A stretch of 64,000 nt of DNA from Candidatus Bathyarchaeota archaeon (GCA_026014875.1 JAOZHO010000005.1:1-64000), one strand, 5' to 3'. Positions 17,224-26,049 are shown, counted from the first letter of the stretch. Notes: a model not told the origin generated them from the letters alone. Made by a program: numbers and translations.

Positions 17224-17230
17224 TTTAAAT
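17224..17230 (+). promoter_or_regulatory. TATA-like box for the MFS carrier gene
   Basis: TTTAAAT sits about 35 nt before the TTG start at 17262, predicting a leader of about 10 nt. Confidence 0.4.
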
Positions 17231-17261
17231 CACGGCCCCCTAGCCACGTATCCTGATTTTA

Positions 17262-18548
17262 TTGAATGGTCAGGGAGGGGCGCTGGAGGACGGTTCGATA
17301 CGTTCCCTGATGAAGGGGAACGTCCTCGTTCTCACCGTGAGCCGGGTCATCTGGAGCGTCTCGATGTCTATCGTCTTCCCCTTCCTCTCCCTCTACATCA
17401 TAGAGCTCGGGGGTACCAAGCCCATCATCGGTATGGTGAGTGCCCTCGGCAGCATGTCGAGTATGCTACTCTTCCCCGTCGGGGGCTACCTAGCCGATAA
17501 GGTGGGTCGGGCAAAATTCGTGGGGGTCTCCACATTCCTTTTCGCCTCGAGCTTCCTGCTCTTCATATTCGCCCCGACCTGGCAGTGGCTCGCCGTAGGG
17601 GTCATGTTTCAGGAGATTACACTGTTCTACATGCCCGCCCTCAACGCGATCATGGCCGACTCGATCCCCGTGGGGGCCCGGGGCCGTATCCTGAGCCTCA
17701 CCATCGCGATTCCCGAGGCCGTCAGGATCATCGTCCCCTACGTCGGGGGTTTGCTCATCGCCACGTTCACCCTCCAGCCGGCGATGCGGATGGCGTACAC
17801 TTTCAGCCTCCTCACGGGGGCTTTCGTGGGGTTCCTGCGATACCGTTACCTCGAGGAGACCCTCGAGAACGGCGAGATTGACCGGAATATTCCCCGGATC
17901 TTCAAAGAGTCATACTCCAGCGCCCTCAAGTCCTTTGGCTGGGTCCTCTCGAACATGAGGGGCTACGCCCTCCTGGGGATCACGGTCACCCTGGTCGCGA
18001 GTATTGTCCAGCCCTTCTGGATCATCTACGCCTCGGAGGTGATCGGCCTCTCCCCCTACGAGTGGGGCCTCGTCCTCCTGGGCGGGGGGATCGTCAAGAC
18101 CGTGCTCAGCTTCATGATCGGCGGCCTGGTGGACAGGCTGGGCCCCAAGAGATGTATTCTCATATCCTTAGCGGTCACCATCCCCTCAGCCCTCCTCTTC
18201 ACCCGGTCGACGGGATTCTTCCAGACCGCCGCGATATACCTCGGTATGGTGGTGGGGAACGCCTTCCTCTGGATCGCCTCGTCGGTCCTCCTCGCTGACT
18301 CCATTCCCCGGAACATCCGGGGCCGGATCATGGCCGCCCTCGGCCAAGGGCTGGGAGTCGGCATCGGCGGAGGAGGATATACCCGGGGTTTCATCCTCTT
18401 TATCCCTTCGACTATCGGCGCATTCCTAGGGGGGTACATCTATGAATTCAACCCCGCGATGCCCTGGCTCATCCAGGCTGTGCTCCTCCTGCTAGGGATC
18501 GCTTTCACTGTCTTGTTTGTGAAGGAGCCGGATAAAGCGGAGATTTAA
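17262..18548 (+). CDS. Major facilitator superfamily transporter
   Basis: Membrane carrier with about 12 predicted helices in 428 residues. The MFS loop 2-3 signature appears as GGYLADKVGRAKFVG (about 72-86) and the repeat in the second half as GGLVDRLGPKRC (about 287-298). An amphipathic, charged central loop (about 200-225) separates the two six-helix halves. Start is TTG 17262; an out-of-frame ATG at 17266 is ignored. Met-17 (MKGNVLVLTVSRV) is an alternative start nearer the first helix. The stop overlaps the convergent response-regulator stop within TTTAAA. The substrate is not evident: drug or metabolite efflux is typical for such carriers. Confidence 0.85.
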   Translation: MNGQGGALEDGSIRSLMKGNVLVLTVSRVIWSVSMSIVFPFLSLYIIELGGTKPIIGMVSALGSMSSMLLFPVGGYLADKVGRAKFVGVSTFLFASSFLLFIFAPTWQWLAVGVMFQEITLFYMPALNAIMADSIPVGARGRILSLTIAIPEAVRIIVPYVGGLLIATFTLQPAMRMAYTFSLLTGAFVGFLRYRYLEETLENGEIDRNIPRIFKESYSSALKSFGWVLSNMRGYALLGITVTLVASIVQPFWIIYASEVIGLSPYEWGLVLLGGGIVKTVLSFMIGGLVDRLGPKRCILISLAVTIPSALLFTRSTGFFQTAAIYLGMVVGNAFLWIASSVLLADSIPRNIRGRIMAALGQGLGVGIGGGGYTRGFILFIPSTIGAFLGGYIYEFNPAMPWLIQAVLLLLGIAFTVLFVKEPDKAEI

Positions 18549-19306
18549 AGGTCTCCGCTGGATTGAGGCTTCGTTCCGGGGCTGGGGTTCTCGGGGGATC
18601 GCCATAGCATCTTGAAGAACTTGTTGAGGCTCCGGTATCCCTCGAAGATGATGTCTTCTATCTCCTCCAAGGGCACGTTCATGTCTAGGAGGGTCTCGGA
18701 GATCTCGTCAATCTGGCGCCTGAGGTTGTCGCTGACGTAGTGCCTGAGCTGTAGCCCCCACTGGATCTCCTCGGCCACCTGGTACGCCTTGACCTCGTCG
18801 GGCTCCTCGCTCCAGATCTGCTTCAAACCATCTTCGTATAGGATGATGACGCTCCTCCCCCTGACCTCTGTCTGGGGGTACTCCGGGAGGTTGACTGGCT
18901 CCAATGTGTCGTTCCGCGCTTTTTCGTGCTCCGCGATGGCTCTCCGGATCTCCTTGACCAGCCTGGGGAAGTGCTCGGGGTCGTGGTCCTTCCGCACGTA
19001 TGCGTCCACCCCGGCGTCTATTGCATCCAAGACCGTCTGCTCGCTTCCCCGCCCCGTGTAGAGGACGAAGGGGATGTCCTTGATCTCCTTGATGATTGCT
19101 GCGAGCTCCACGCCGTTGATTTCAGGCATCGCGTAGTCAGCAAGGATGCAGTCGTATGGCTTCTCATTGAGCCTCTGAAGGATATCCCCCGGGTCGGAGA
19201 TGGTGTCGACGACGAGGTCTTTGTCGTGCTCCTCGATGAAGAATTTGGTCAGCTCCAGCTGATCCGGCTCATCGTCCAGTGCCAATATATACAGTGGTTT
19301 GTGCAT
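18545..19306 (-). CDS. Response regulator: receiver domain plus unclassified C-terminal domain
   Basis: Two-component receiver of 253 residues. Residues about 5-125 form a REC domain: acidic pair LDDEP, phosphoacceptor Asp in ILADYAMPEINGVE (about 57), the conserved Thr in VLYTGRGSE and Lys in YVRKDHD. The C-terminal half is neither a DNA-binding nor an enzymatic output domain I know. It reads SVIILYEDGLKQIW, then VAEEIQWGLQLR, then VPLEEIEDIIFEGY, and matches the separate 116-residue protein at 25501-25851 segment by segment. It is divergent from the large histidine kinase, its likely partner, across an AT-rich 178-nt gap. Confidence 0.88.
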   Translation of the reverse strand: MHKPLYILALDDEPDQLELTKFFIEEHDKDLVVDTISDPGDILQRLNEKPYDCILADYAMPEINGVELAAIIKEIKDIPFVLYTGRGSEQTVLDAIDAGVDAYVRKDHDPEHFPRLVKEIRRAIAEHEKARNDTLEPVNLPEYPQTEVRGRSVIILYEDGLKQIWSEEPDEVKAYQVAEEIQWGLQLRHYVSDNLRRQIDEISETLLDMNVPLEEIEDIIFEGYRSLNKFFKMLWRSPENPSPGTKPQSSGDL

Positions 19307-19484
19307 TCTAAACGTCTTCCACCTTCAATTCGATACTTTTCTTTCTATATAATATAAAAGATAATTGGCCCTGTTTTATTTATATTGTTATTTTATAATA
19401 AATATTAATTATATGTCCTCGATCATTTTTTAACTGGATTTTTTTAAAACAATTATTATATTCTATTGACATTTCTGATTTATC
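19307..19484. promoter_or_regulatory. AT-rich divergent promoter region between response regulator and histidine kinase
   Basis: A stretch far richer in A/T than its surroundings, with several TATA-like runs (for example TATATAATATAAAAG near 19347-19361 and AATAAATATTAATTATAT near 19397-19414). It must hold the promoters of both divergent two-component genes. I cannot assign individual boxes with confidence. Confidence 0.45.
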
Positions 19485-22400
19485 ATGGTGGCATCCGGCG
19501 CTCAGCCAGTCAACTCGATGAGGGTTCTGCACATCGATGACAACCCCGATTATATGGCGATCACTAAGATGTATCTTGAATCCTTTGATCCCGAGATGGA
19601 GGTCGTCTCGTCCTGTTCCCCTGTTGATTCTCTGCCTCTGATCGAGAACATGGAGTTTGACTGCGTCCTCTGTGACTATCTGATGCCGGAGATGGATGGC
19701 ATCGAGCTCTGCAGGCGGATCAGGAGGACTAGCGATGTCCCTTTCATCATTCACACGGGCCAGGGCAGCGAGGAGGTGGCATCCATCGCGTTCGACGCTG
19801 GGGTCGACGACTACATACGGAAGGAGCCCAGGCAGAGCCATTACCAGGTGCTGGCGAAGAGGGTCCGGCAGGCGGTGGAGAAGCACTGGGTGGAAGGGCT
19901 CTACAGGAACGTGCTGGAGAACTGCAGAGACGGCGTCGTCATAATCAAGGGAACACGGATCGTCTATGCGAATCAAGCCATGGCCGACTTTGTGGGTGTA
20001 TCTGGTCCTGGAGAACTCCTGGGTACAGATGTATTGGATTTGGTTGTAGCGAGGGATCGAGGACGTCTCCAGTCACTTGCTTTAAGTCGTCAGCGAGGCG
20101 AATCTCAGCCCACTCATTATGAGATTACCTTCCAGCGACCAGACGGAGAACCCCGGGTGTTAGACATCTCCTCCTCCCTTATCAACTATAAGGGGAGGCC
20201 TGCATCTCTCGGAATAGTACGCGATGTCTCGGAAAAAGTCAGAGGTAGGGAAAGGCTCGCAGCCCTTCATAGTTGTACCATAGGGCTGGCGTCGGCTGAA
20301 TCAATAGAGGAGATCGCGATACAGACCCTGGATTCCATGGCGGAGGTCTTTGATTTCCGATGGGGTGACTTCTCCATCCTCGAAGCTGGGCGGCTCCTCC
20401 CGGTTCACTTCAAAGGCGTCACACATGAAGAATTCGAGATTTTAGGTCTCGACGGTCCCGGAGTCATTGCTAGGGCAGCCCGGACCGCCGAGTCCCAGCT
20501 GGTACTCGATACCCGGGTGGACGAAGACTACCTTTCCACCCTCATTGACGGTAATATTACTACACTTTCCGAGCTGGCTGTACCCATCAAGAGTAATGGC
20601 AACGTTATCGGAGTGATCAATCTGGAGAGCCCTGTGTTAGACGGGTTCAGCGGTGATGATCAGAAATTGCTGGAGATTTTCTCTCAATACGTCGCCTCCG
20701 CCGTTGTCAGGATAAGGAATGAAGGATTGCTGAAGGCTTCAGAGGAGAAATGCCGCAATATCCTGGAGTCTTCACTGGATGGCATCACCGTTACCAAGGA
20801 TACGAAGCTCATTTTCGTCAACCCGCGTTTCGCCGAGATGCTCGGGTACGATGATCCGTCGGAGCTCCTAGGTAGATCAAGCTGGGATTTGGTCGCTCCT
20901 GAATATCAGGTCGTCATCCAAGATAGAGGTAACAAACGAAGAGAAGGAGATCGCAGCACATTCCGATACGAATTGAACTTCGTCAGAAAAGACGGCTCCT
21001 CATTTTACGTCGAGGCGCAGACCTCAGCCATCGATTTCGAGGGGAATGCCGCAGTCCTCGGCATCCATCGGGAAATAAATGAGAGAATGCTTCTAAAGGA
21101 GGAGCTGCGGGCGAGCGAGGAGCGATACAAGTCCCTCTTTGCCCTGTCCCCCTTCGCAATCGTCATCTCCGACCTGAAAGGACGCATTACCGATGTAAAC
21201 GACACCGTTATGCGGATGACCGGGTTTACTAGGGACGAGCTCATCGGGAAGCACTTTTCGAGGCTCCCAATGTTAAGCAAACGCGAAATTCCGAGATACT
21301 TGAAGATCTTCAACTCTTTCATGGGCGGAAACCCCATCGGGCCTCTGGAGATTCCGGTCCAGAGTAGGGAGGGCACTACTGGCACACTTGAAATGCACGT
21401 AGGCTTTGTAGAGATGGAAGGCGAAAAGGTTGGCATCCAGGCGATCTTCAAAGACATAACCCTCCAGAAACAGACAGAGGAGGAGCTGCGGGCGAGCGAG
21501 GAGCGCTACAGGAGCCTGATTGAACTTGCCCCGGATGGAATCATGACTCTCAATCTGAAAGGTGAGGTAACATCCATCAACACAGCGTTCATGAGGTTGA
21601 CCGGCTACTCCAAAAACGAGATCGTGGGGCAGCATTTCTCGAAGCTGAAGACAGCAGCATCTCTAAAGGACATGCCAAAATACCTTAAAATGTTCGCCGC
21701 CATGTTGCGAGGAAGAACTCCCTCCCTCGTCGAATTCGATTACATACGAAAGGACGGCACATTTGGCCACGGTGAGGCGTTGAGTCAGATAGTGGAGGTC
21801 GAACCGGGGAAGAAGGAGGCGCTGGCAATTCTAAGAGATATCTCAGACAGAAAGCGCATGGAAGATGAGCTAAGAAATCATTCCGAGCGCCTAGAGGAGC
21901 TGGTATCTGAGAGGACATCGGAGCTAAGGGAGTCCGAGGAACGGTTCCGTAACGTCATCGACAACCTCCCGATGGGGGTCCACATGTACGAGATCGACGC
22001 CAACGGCGACCTCCGCTTCGTGGCAGTCAACCCCACCGCTGACAAGATGGGTACCATACCCAGCAGCTCATACATCGGCAAGACCCTCGATGAAGTATTC
22101 CCGTATGTTGATGAAGAAATTATAGAGATGTTCAAAGAGATCGCCGAGAAAGGAGGCTTCTGGCACGAAGAAGACATACGCTACGAAGACGACCGAATCA
22201 TAGATGCTTCAGATAATTATGTATTCCAGACGGCCCCAGGCGAGATGGCCTCCGTATTCAGGGACGTAACGGAACAGAAGCGGATGGAGGAGGCATTGAA
22301 GGCAAGTGAGGCAAAGTACCGTTCTTTTCTCGAGGAGGGATTGGATGGCGTTGTGGTCACTTGGAAAGGGGAATATCTCTACGTCAATCAGAGATACACC

Positions 22401-23336
22401 GAGATGCTGGGATACTCCGACTCCTCTGAGCTGCTCGGGAGAAACACCCGCGAAGTGATTGACCCAAGAGACGCTGAGCGTTTGAATGCCATAATCGAGC
22501 AGAGACAGAGCGGGGACATGCAACGGCTCACCTATGAGGTGAGGTCCCTGAAGAAGGACGGCTCCTCGATCTGGGTGGGGGGCGCCTCATCGGGCATCGA
22601 GTTCGAAGGAAAACCGGCGGTGATCACCTATGCCCGGGACATCACAGAGCGGAAACAGATGGAGGAGGACCTCCTGTCAGCTGAAAGGCTAGCGACAGCA
22701 GGTAGAGTAGCTGCGATGATGGGCCACGACCTCCACGGCCCCCTCGTAGTGGTCAGGAACGCCGTAAATTTAGCGAGAGGAAACCCTGAGAAGACCGACA
22801 GGATGCTAGACATGATCGAGAGAAACGCCGGACAGGCAATGGATATCCTTGAGGAACTACGGACCAGAACGAAGGACGAACCTGTTTCCCTAAAGCCCGT
22901 GGAGATCGAAAAACTCCTGAGAAAAATTACGGAAGACCTCATCCTACCCACCGGAGTGGGGCTTCGCCTAGAGATCGATGAAGACCTCCAGGAGATCGCC
23001 TTGGACGAAACCAAGACGGTGAGAGCCCTGAAAAACATAATACAGAACGCCATAGACGCGATGCCCGACGGAGGCGTGCTCAAGATTGAAGCGACAAGCA
23101 AGGGCAACCAAGTTGTCATCAGCGTATCCGACACAGGCACCGGGATCCCCGACGAGGCCCGGAGAAACCTGTTCAAACCCTTCTACACGACGAAGCCAAA
23201 AGGAATGGGCTTGGGCCTCGCCTCCACCAAACGAATGGTGGCTGTCCAAGGGGGAACGATCTCCTTCGAAACCAGAGACGGTAAGGGCTCGACCTTCACG
23301 ATAACCCTACCCCTGAAGAAGAACCCGGAGCAATAA
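19485..23336 (+). CDS. Hybrid sensor histidine kinase: REC-PAS-GAF-PAS(x5)-HisKA-HATPase
   Basis: Soluble 1283-residue sensor kinase without membrane segments. Domains by eye: REC 8-125 (HIDDNPD, Asp in CVLCDYLMPEMDG, Lys in YIRKEP); PAS 140-255; GAF 262-412; PAS 420-535, 545-660, 668-790, 820-935 and 945-1055, each followed by PAC-type DIS/DIT plus coiled linkers such as KRMEDELR; then HisKA and ATPase. The H box reads MMGHDLHGPL (about 1078), N box NIIQNAIDAMPDGG, G1 DTGTGIPDE, and a short G2 GMGLGLAS. Two PAS-linker repeats share the nucleotide-level sequence around GAGGAGCTGCGGGCGAGCG. The N-terminal REC and divergent regulator point to a phosphorelay. The ligand is unknown; a redox or oxygen cue is typical of PAS/GAF arrays. 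Confidence 0.92.
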   Translation: MVASGAQPVNSMRVLHIDDNPDYMAITKMYLESFDPEMEVVSSCSPVDSLPLIENMEFDCVLCDYLMPEMDGIELCRRIRRTSDVPFIIHTGQGSEEVASIAFDAGVDDYIRKEPRQSHYQVLAKRVRQAVEKHWVEGLYRNVLENCRDGVVIIKGTRIVYANQAMADFVGVSGPGELLGTDVLDLVVARDRGRLQSLALSRQRGESQPTHYEITFQRPDGEPRVLDISSSLINYKGRPASLGIVRDVSEKVRGRERLAALHSCTIGLASAESIEEIAIQTLDSMAEVFDFRWGDFSILEAGRLLPVHFKGVTHEEFEILGLDGPGVIARAARTAESQLVLDTRVDEDYLSTLIDGNITTLSELAVPIKSNGNVIGVINLESPVLDGFSGDDQKLLEIFSQYVASAVVRIRNEGLLKASEEKCRNILESSLDGITVTKDTKLIFVNPRFAEMLGYDDPSELLGRSSWDLVAPEYQVVIQDRGNKRREGDRSTFRYELNFVRKDGSSFYVEAQTSAIDFEGNAAVLGIHREINERMLLKEELRASEERYKSLFALSPFAIVISDLKGRITDVNDTVMRMTGFTRDELIGKHFSRLPMLSKREIPRYLKIFNSFMGGNPIGPLEIPVQSREGTTGTLEMHVGFVEMEGEKVGIQAIFKDITLQKQTEEELRASEERYRSLIELAPDGIMTLNLKGEVTSINTAFMRLTGYSKNEIVGQHFSKLKTAASLKDMPKYLKMFAAMLRGRTPSLVEFDYIRKDGTFGHGEALSQIVEVEPGKKEALAILRDISDRKRMEDELRNHSERLEELVSERTSELRESEERFRNVIDNLPMGVHMYEIDANGDLRFVAVNPTADKMGTIPSSSYIGKTLDEVFPYVDEEIIEMFKEIAEKGGFWHEEDIRYEDDRIIDASDNYVFQTAPGEMASVFRDVTEQKRMEEALKASEAKYRSFLEEGLDGVVVTWKGEYLYVNQRYTEMLGYSDSSELLGRNTREVIDPRDAERLNAIIEQRQSGDMQRLTYEVRSLKKDGSSIWVGGASSGIEFEGKPAVITYARDITERKQMEEDLLSAERLATAGRVAAMMGHDLHGPLVVVRNAVNLARGNPEKTDRMLDMIERNAGQAMDILEELRTRTKDEPVSLKPVEIEKLLRKITEDLILPTGVGLRLEIDEDLQEIALDETKTVRALKNIIQNAIDAMPDGGVLKIEATSKGNQVVISVSDTGTGIPDEARRNLFKPFYTTKPKGMGLGLASTKRMVAVQGGTISFETRDGKGSTFTITLPLKKNPEQ

Positions 23337-23460
23337 GGGGTCCGCTTTCCTCTACCCGACTCCCCTGTCGATCCCGCTGCTGCCTGAATCAACCCTGACG
23401 TGATCCGAAAAACCTATTATCTGGCCCCCCGTTCAAATGAGAAGACTGGAGACACCCGAG

Positions 23461-23655
23461 ATGCCCAAGGAGATCTACGACGCCGAGGAGTTCATCGCCC
23501 TAGCCGAGGATGCCACCAAGTGCATCGTCAAGAAGAACGACGGCAAGACAAAGCTTAAACTCCGCACCAACCGGTACCTCTACACCATCGTCCTGGATCC
23601 CGATGAGGCCTCCGATGTTCTGGGGAAGATCAAGTGCCCCACCGAAGAGATCTAA
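23461..23655 (+). CDS. rpl38e: Ribosomal protein L38e family
   Basis: Large-subunit ribosomal protein of the eukaryote/archaea L38e family, 64 residues from ATG 23461: MPKEIYDAEEF, a helix with AEDATKCIVKKN, a basic strand KLKLRTNRYLYTIVL and the final IKCPTEEI. This strand-helix arrangement and length match L38e, known from TACK archaea and missing in most Euryarchaeota. The open frame reaches back to 23437, but GGAG at 23448-23451 with 9-nt spacing and family alignment favour 23461. A TATA-like CCTATTATC at 23413-23421 lies upstream. It is a single gene between the kinase and the RDD protein. Confidence 0.9.
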   Translation: MPKEIYDAEEFIALAEDATKCIVKKNDGKTKLKLRTNRYLYTIVLDPDEASDVLGKIKCPTEEI

Positions 23656-23754
23656 GACTGTCTCAGTATTATCATCACCAATATTGTTCTTTCAGCATCC
23701 CACATGAGAAAGGGATAATTGCCCAGCCTCACTTTTACAGGTTAAAGGTGAAAC

Positions 23755-24267
23755 GTGGTGCCATACTGCAAGAACTGTGGAGCAGAGGTCCCGAGCAGGT
23801 CCGCCTACTGCGCTAAATGCGGGTCACGGGTCCAAGCCCAGACCGGGCTGGTCCTCGCGACGTGGGGCGAGAGGCTTGTCGCCTACATCATCGACACCAT
23901 GCTCCTCGGATTCGTCCTAGTCTGGTTCGCCCTCCCAGGGCTCAGGATAATCCCCAGGGTCTGGGGAGGCGACATGATGAACTGGATACCCTTCGTCGAC
24001 TTCGGCTTCAGAAACATCATCTACTTCGTCTACTGGTTCTTCATGGAGCAGACCTACGGCCAGTCCTTGGGGAAGATGGCCATGAGGATCGAGGTCACAG
24101 ACATCGACGGAGGCCGCCTGGATGTGAACCAGACGGCCATTCAGGCCCTGGGGAAGGCGTTCCTGCTCCCCCTGGACATCATCCTGGGCTTGATCATGTA
24201 CCCCTCCATGCAGCAGAGGCTCTTCAACAACCTCTCCAAGACCGTGGTGCTGAAGAAGCAGGGATGA
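23755..24267 (+). CDS. Zinc-ribbon RDD-family membrane protein
   Basis: A 170-residue protein with an N-terminal double-CxxC zinc ribbon (YCKNCGAEV...YCAKCGSRV, residues 4-25), then an RDD domain: GERLVAYIIDTMLLGFVL contains the Arg and Asp that name the family, followed by helices around 45-60, 80-98 and 128-150, and the family QTYGQSLGKMAMRIEV segment between helices 2 and 3. Two to three membrane helices are expected. The function of RDD proteins is mostly unknown; some are linked to transport or ion exchange. Start is the first of two GTG codons (23755). No operon partner. Confidence 0.85.
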   Translation: MVPYCKNCGAEVPSRSAYCAKCGSRVQAQTGLVLATWGERLVAYIIDTMLLGFVLVWFALPGLRIIPRVWGGDMMNWIPFVDFGFRNIIYFVYWFFMEQTYGQSLGKMAMRIEVTDIDGGRLDVNQTAIQALGKAFLLPLDIILGLIMYPSMQQRLFNNLSKTVVLKKQG

Positions 24268-24422
24268 CCCTCCGCCAGAATATGCTGTAGGAATCATCCA
24301 TAATCTCCTTTCTAACCCTCATTTCTAAAAACACTTAATAAATCCCCTTCTGGGTGGGAATCTCTTCTGTACTTATTAACTGCCTTTAGCGTATTCATGA
24401 ATAATAATCAGGAATGATCTAC

Positions 24423-24596
24423 ATGAGCTACTTGGATAAGATGGACATCCTCGATCTCATCATCGAGACCCTCAAGGAGCACGAGAAAGCCCTCGACGAG
24501 ATAGTGTCGAGATTGGATGCGCGCCTCAACGGAGAACCCGGGGAATCGAGAAAGCCCCATTCACCAAAGGGATCTTCCCTGGAGAACTGGCGCTGA
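24423..24596 (+). CDS. Small hypothetical protein
   Basis: I do not recognise this 57-residue protein. Residues 1-40 form a charged amphipathic helix of the coiled-coil type (MDILDLIIETLKEHEKALDEI...RLDARL), followed by a basic, Pro/Ser-rich tail. A start three codons earlier (24414) is also possible. It ends 5 nt before the TTG start of the four-Cys gene, so the two are probably co-expressed. A TATA-like TTATTAAC run near 24376 lies upstream. Similar short helical proteins often serve as dimerising partners, but nothing specific can be claimed. Confidence 0.55.
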   Translation: MSYLDKMDILDLIIETLKEHEKALDEIVSRLDARLNGEPGESRKPHSPKGSSLENWR

Positions 24597-24601
24597 TCAA
24601 G

Positions 24602-24877
24602 TTGAAGGGGCAAGCCTCGACGACCACTCGATCGGAGGCTCTCCAGAGGATATCCAACCGGAAGGATTGCCCGAATCTCCTCGAGTGCGAGTCGGCTGTG
24701 ACCCAAGAATATTTCAAGCGAATCTGCGGCACCCGGGGATACATTAGGTGCCACCACTACGCGAGGAGGATGGGGTATCTAAAATCTCCCATCTCATGGC
24801 TTCAACACCAAGCAATGCACGAGGCGGACAAGAACGCCGAGAATCAGCAGCCTCAGAGCCCCATCGCAGTGAAATGA
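24602..24877 (+). CDS. Small four-cysteine protein
   Basis: A 91-residue soluble protein beginning with TTG 24602, coupled to the preceding small gene. Its core is CPNLLECESAV then YFKRICGTRGYIRCHHYAR, so Cys residues are spaced C-x6-C-x14-C-x8-C, with further His residues. This spacing recurs in small archaeal proteins that I think bind a metal or form disulfides, but I cannot name the family. The C-terminal 30 residues are hydrophilic and probably disordered. Function unknown. Confidence 0.55.
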   Translation: MKGQASTTTRSEALQRISNRKDCPNLLECESAVTQEYFKRICGTRGYIRCHHYARRMGYLKSPISWLQHQAMHEADKNAENQQPQSPIAVK

Positions 24878-25028
24878 TGTTAGAATTGCATATACTTTGA
24901 TATCTGTCTCTCATTCTCTCGGATGATTAACGAGGCATCAAAGGACTGAGCACTGGATTTGTCTTTTAGGTGAAACAATCGTCCTGGCGTGCACGTCGAT
25001 TAAATTTCTTAATATAACTCGTGATTCC

Positions 25029-25418
25029 ATGGCGGGGTTCAAATTCGATCACGAGAAAAAGGGGCTCGGTAAGACCCTCAAGGAGTACGAGGAGGTCGCC
25101 CTCAGTTACGTATGGTCCATGGGCGAGGAAGGCGTGGGCTCGGCGAAGACCTGGGCGAATACAAACGAGAGGCTGAAGCACGGTAAGACCCTCTCCAGAG
25201 CCTCCATGATATTCTTCCTGAACCGGATGGTGGACCAGAGAGTCCTGAGCTACAGGACCGCGACGGGGAAAGGCGGACACCACAGGGTGTACTATTCGAT
25301 GATGGACGAGAAAACCTACAAGAAACATATCCTGAAGACGATTGTCGAGAGCCTCATGAGGGACTTCCCCGACGAGACGAAGAAAGCCCTTGAGGAACTA
25401 CAACTCCAGCCGGCATGA
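25029..25418 (+). CDS. Winged-helix transcriptional regulator (BlaI/CopY-like)
   Basis: Probable DNA-binding protein of 129 residues. The part around residues 20-90 reads as a winged helix: LKEYEEVALSYVWSMGEEGVGSAKTW in the genome, a recognition helix near TLSRASMIFFLNRMVDQRVL, then a basic beta wing SYRTATGKGGHHRVYYSMM. This resembles the BlaI/MecI/CopY group by order and wing sequence. The C-terminal helix (KTYKKHILKTIVESLMRDFP) would dimerise. A TTAAATTTC box at 25000-25008 predicts a leaderless transcript beginning at the ATG. The regulated target is unknown; no binding site repeat was seen at its own promoter. Confidence 0.7.
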   Translation: MAGFKFDHEKKGLGKTLKEYEEVALSYVWSMGEEGVGSAKTWANTNERLKHGKTLSRASMIFFLNRMVDQRVLSYRTATGKGGHHRVYYSMMDEKTYKKHILKTIVESLMRDFPDETKKALEELQLQPA

Positions 25419-25500
25419 CCCTGAGCCGATCCCCTGTGCACTTTCACGAGACCGAATAGAAGAATAAAACCCAAATAACTCCTCCTATTTATCTTTAACT

Positions 25501-25851
25501 ATGAATAACCGTAAAGCCAACTCCGATGAGGTGCCCGACTATTTCAAAGCCTTCGCGGAGGGATGCCTAGTCATTTTTATTGACGAGAAGGGGAAACGGA
25601 ACGTTTGGGGACGAGAAGCCGATCCCCTGACCGCCCAGGAGACCGCAGAAGAGATCGAACAAGGCTTAACGTCTATCCGCCACGCCCAGAGGCGGCTAGT
25701 CGAGGCTCTTGAAACCACGATCCGCGAACTAGGAGATGTGGATGTTCCCGAGGGGCTCCTGGTCGAGTCCATATGCGAGGCATACTGGAGCATCCAGATG
25801 AAGTTGCCTGGCCTAGTGGAACGTCTAGTAGAGGCCGATCGTACTAGATGA
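25501..25851 (+). CDS. Stand-alone copy of the response-regulator C-terminal domain
   Basis: A 116-residue protein of no named family known to me. It parallels the C-terminal half of the response regulator at 18545-19306: CLVIFIDEKGKRNVW matches VIILYEDGLKQIW, TAEEIEQGL matches VAEEIQWGL, and DVDVPEGLLVESICEAYWS matches MNVPLEEIEDIIFEGYRS, with similar spacing. The first third looks like two strands, the rest helical. The start ATG follows the TATA-like AATAAAACCC near 25463 by about 35 nt. As a lone output domain it may compete with or bind the regulator or the same partner. It lies just upstream of tRNA-Gly. Confidence 0.65.
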   Translation: MNNRKANSDEVPDYFKAFAEGCLVIFIDEKGKRNVWGREADPLTAQETAEEIEQGLTSIRHAQRRLVEALETTIRELGDVDVPEGLLVESICEAYWSIQMKLPGLVERLVEADRTR

Positions 25852-25938
25852 GTCCTCGAGCCATGTTATCCTTGCGAATTTCTTAGACTGGGCTCGCTCA
25901 TCGTTCCATAGAAGCGCCAACACCCTCCGGGGTAACAG

Positions 25939-25947
25939 ATTAATATT
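25939..25947 (+). promoter_or_regulatory. TATA-like box for tRNA-Gly
   Basis: ATTAATATT is centred about 30 nt before the tRNA 5' end in an otherwise GC-richer stretch. Confidence 0.4.
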
Positions 25948-25972
25948 CCACATGTTCATATGAGGGATGCTG

Positions 25973-26048
25973 GCGGCCGTAGTCCAGCCTGGCAAGATTT
26001 CTGGTTGCCATCCAGACGACCCGGGTTCGAATCCCGGCGGCCGCACCA
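25973..26048 (+). tRNA. tRNA-Gly (GCC), CCA encoded
   Basis: The cloverleaf folds without an intron. The acceptor GCGGCCG pairs fully with CGGCCGC (26038-26044); the D arm starts GTCC with a GG in the loop; the anticodon stem TCTGG/CCAGA encloses the loop TTGCCAT, anticodon GCC; the T arm is CCGGG-TTCGAAT-CCCGG; the discriminator is A. CCA is genome-encoded at 26046-26048. The antisense frame yields the familiar false protein seen at tRNA genes. Confidence 0.96.
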
Positions 26049-26049
26049 A

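Noticed and set aside
19485-23336. Repeat element inside the kinase gene
   Set aside because: The near-identical short stretches are duplicated PAS linker coding sequence, not a mobile repeat.
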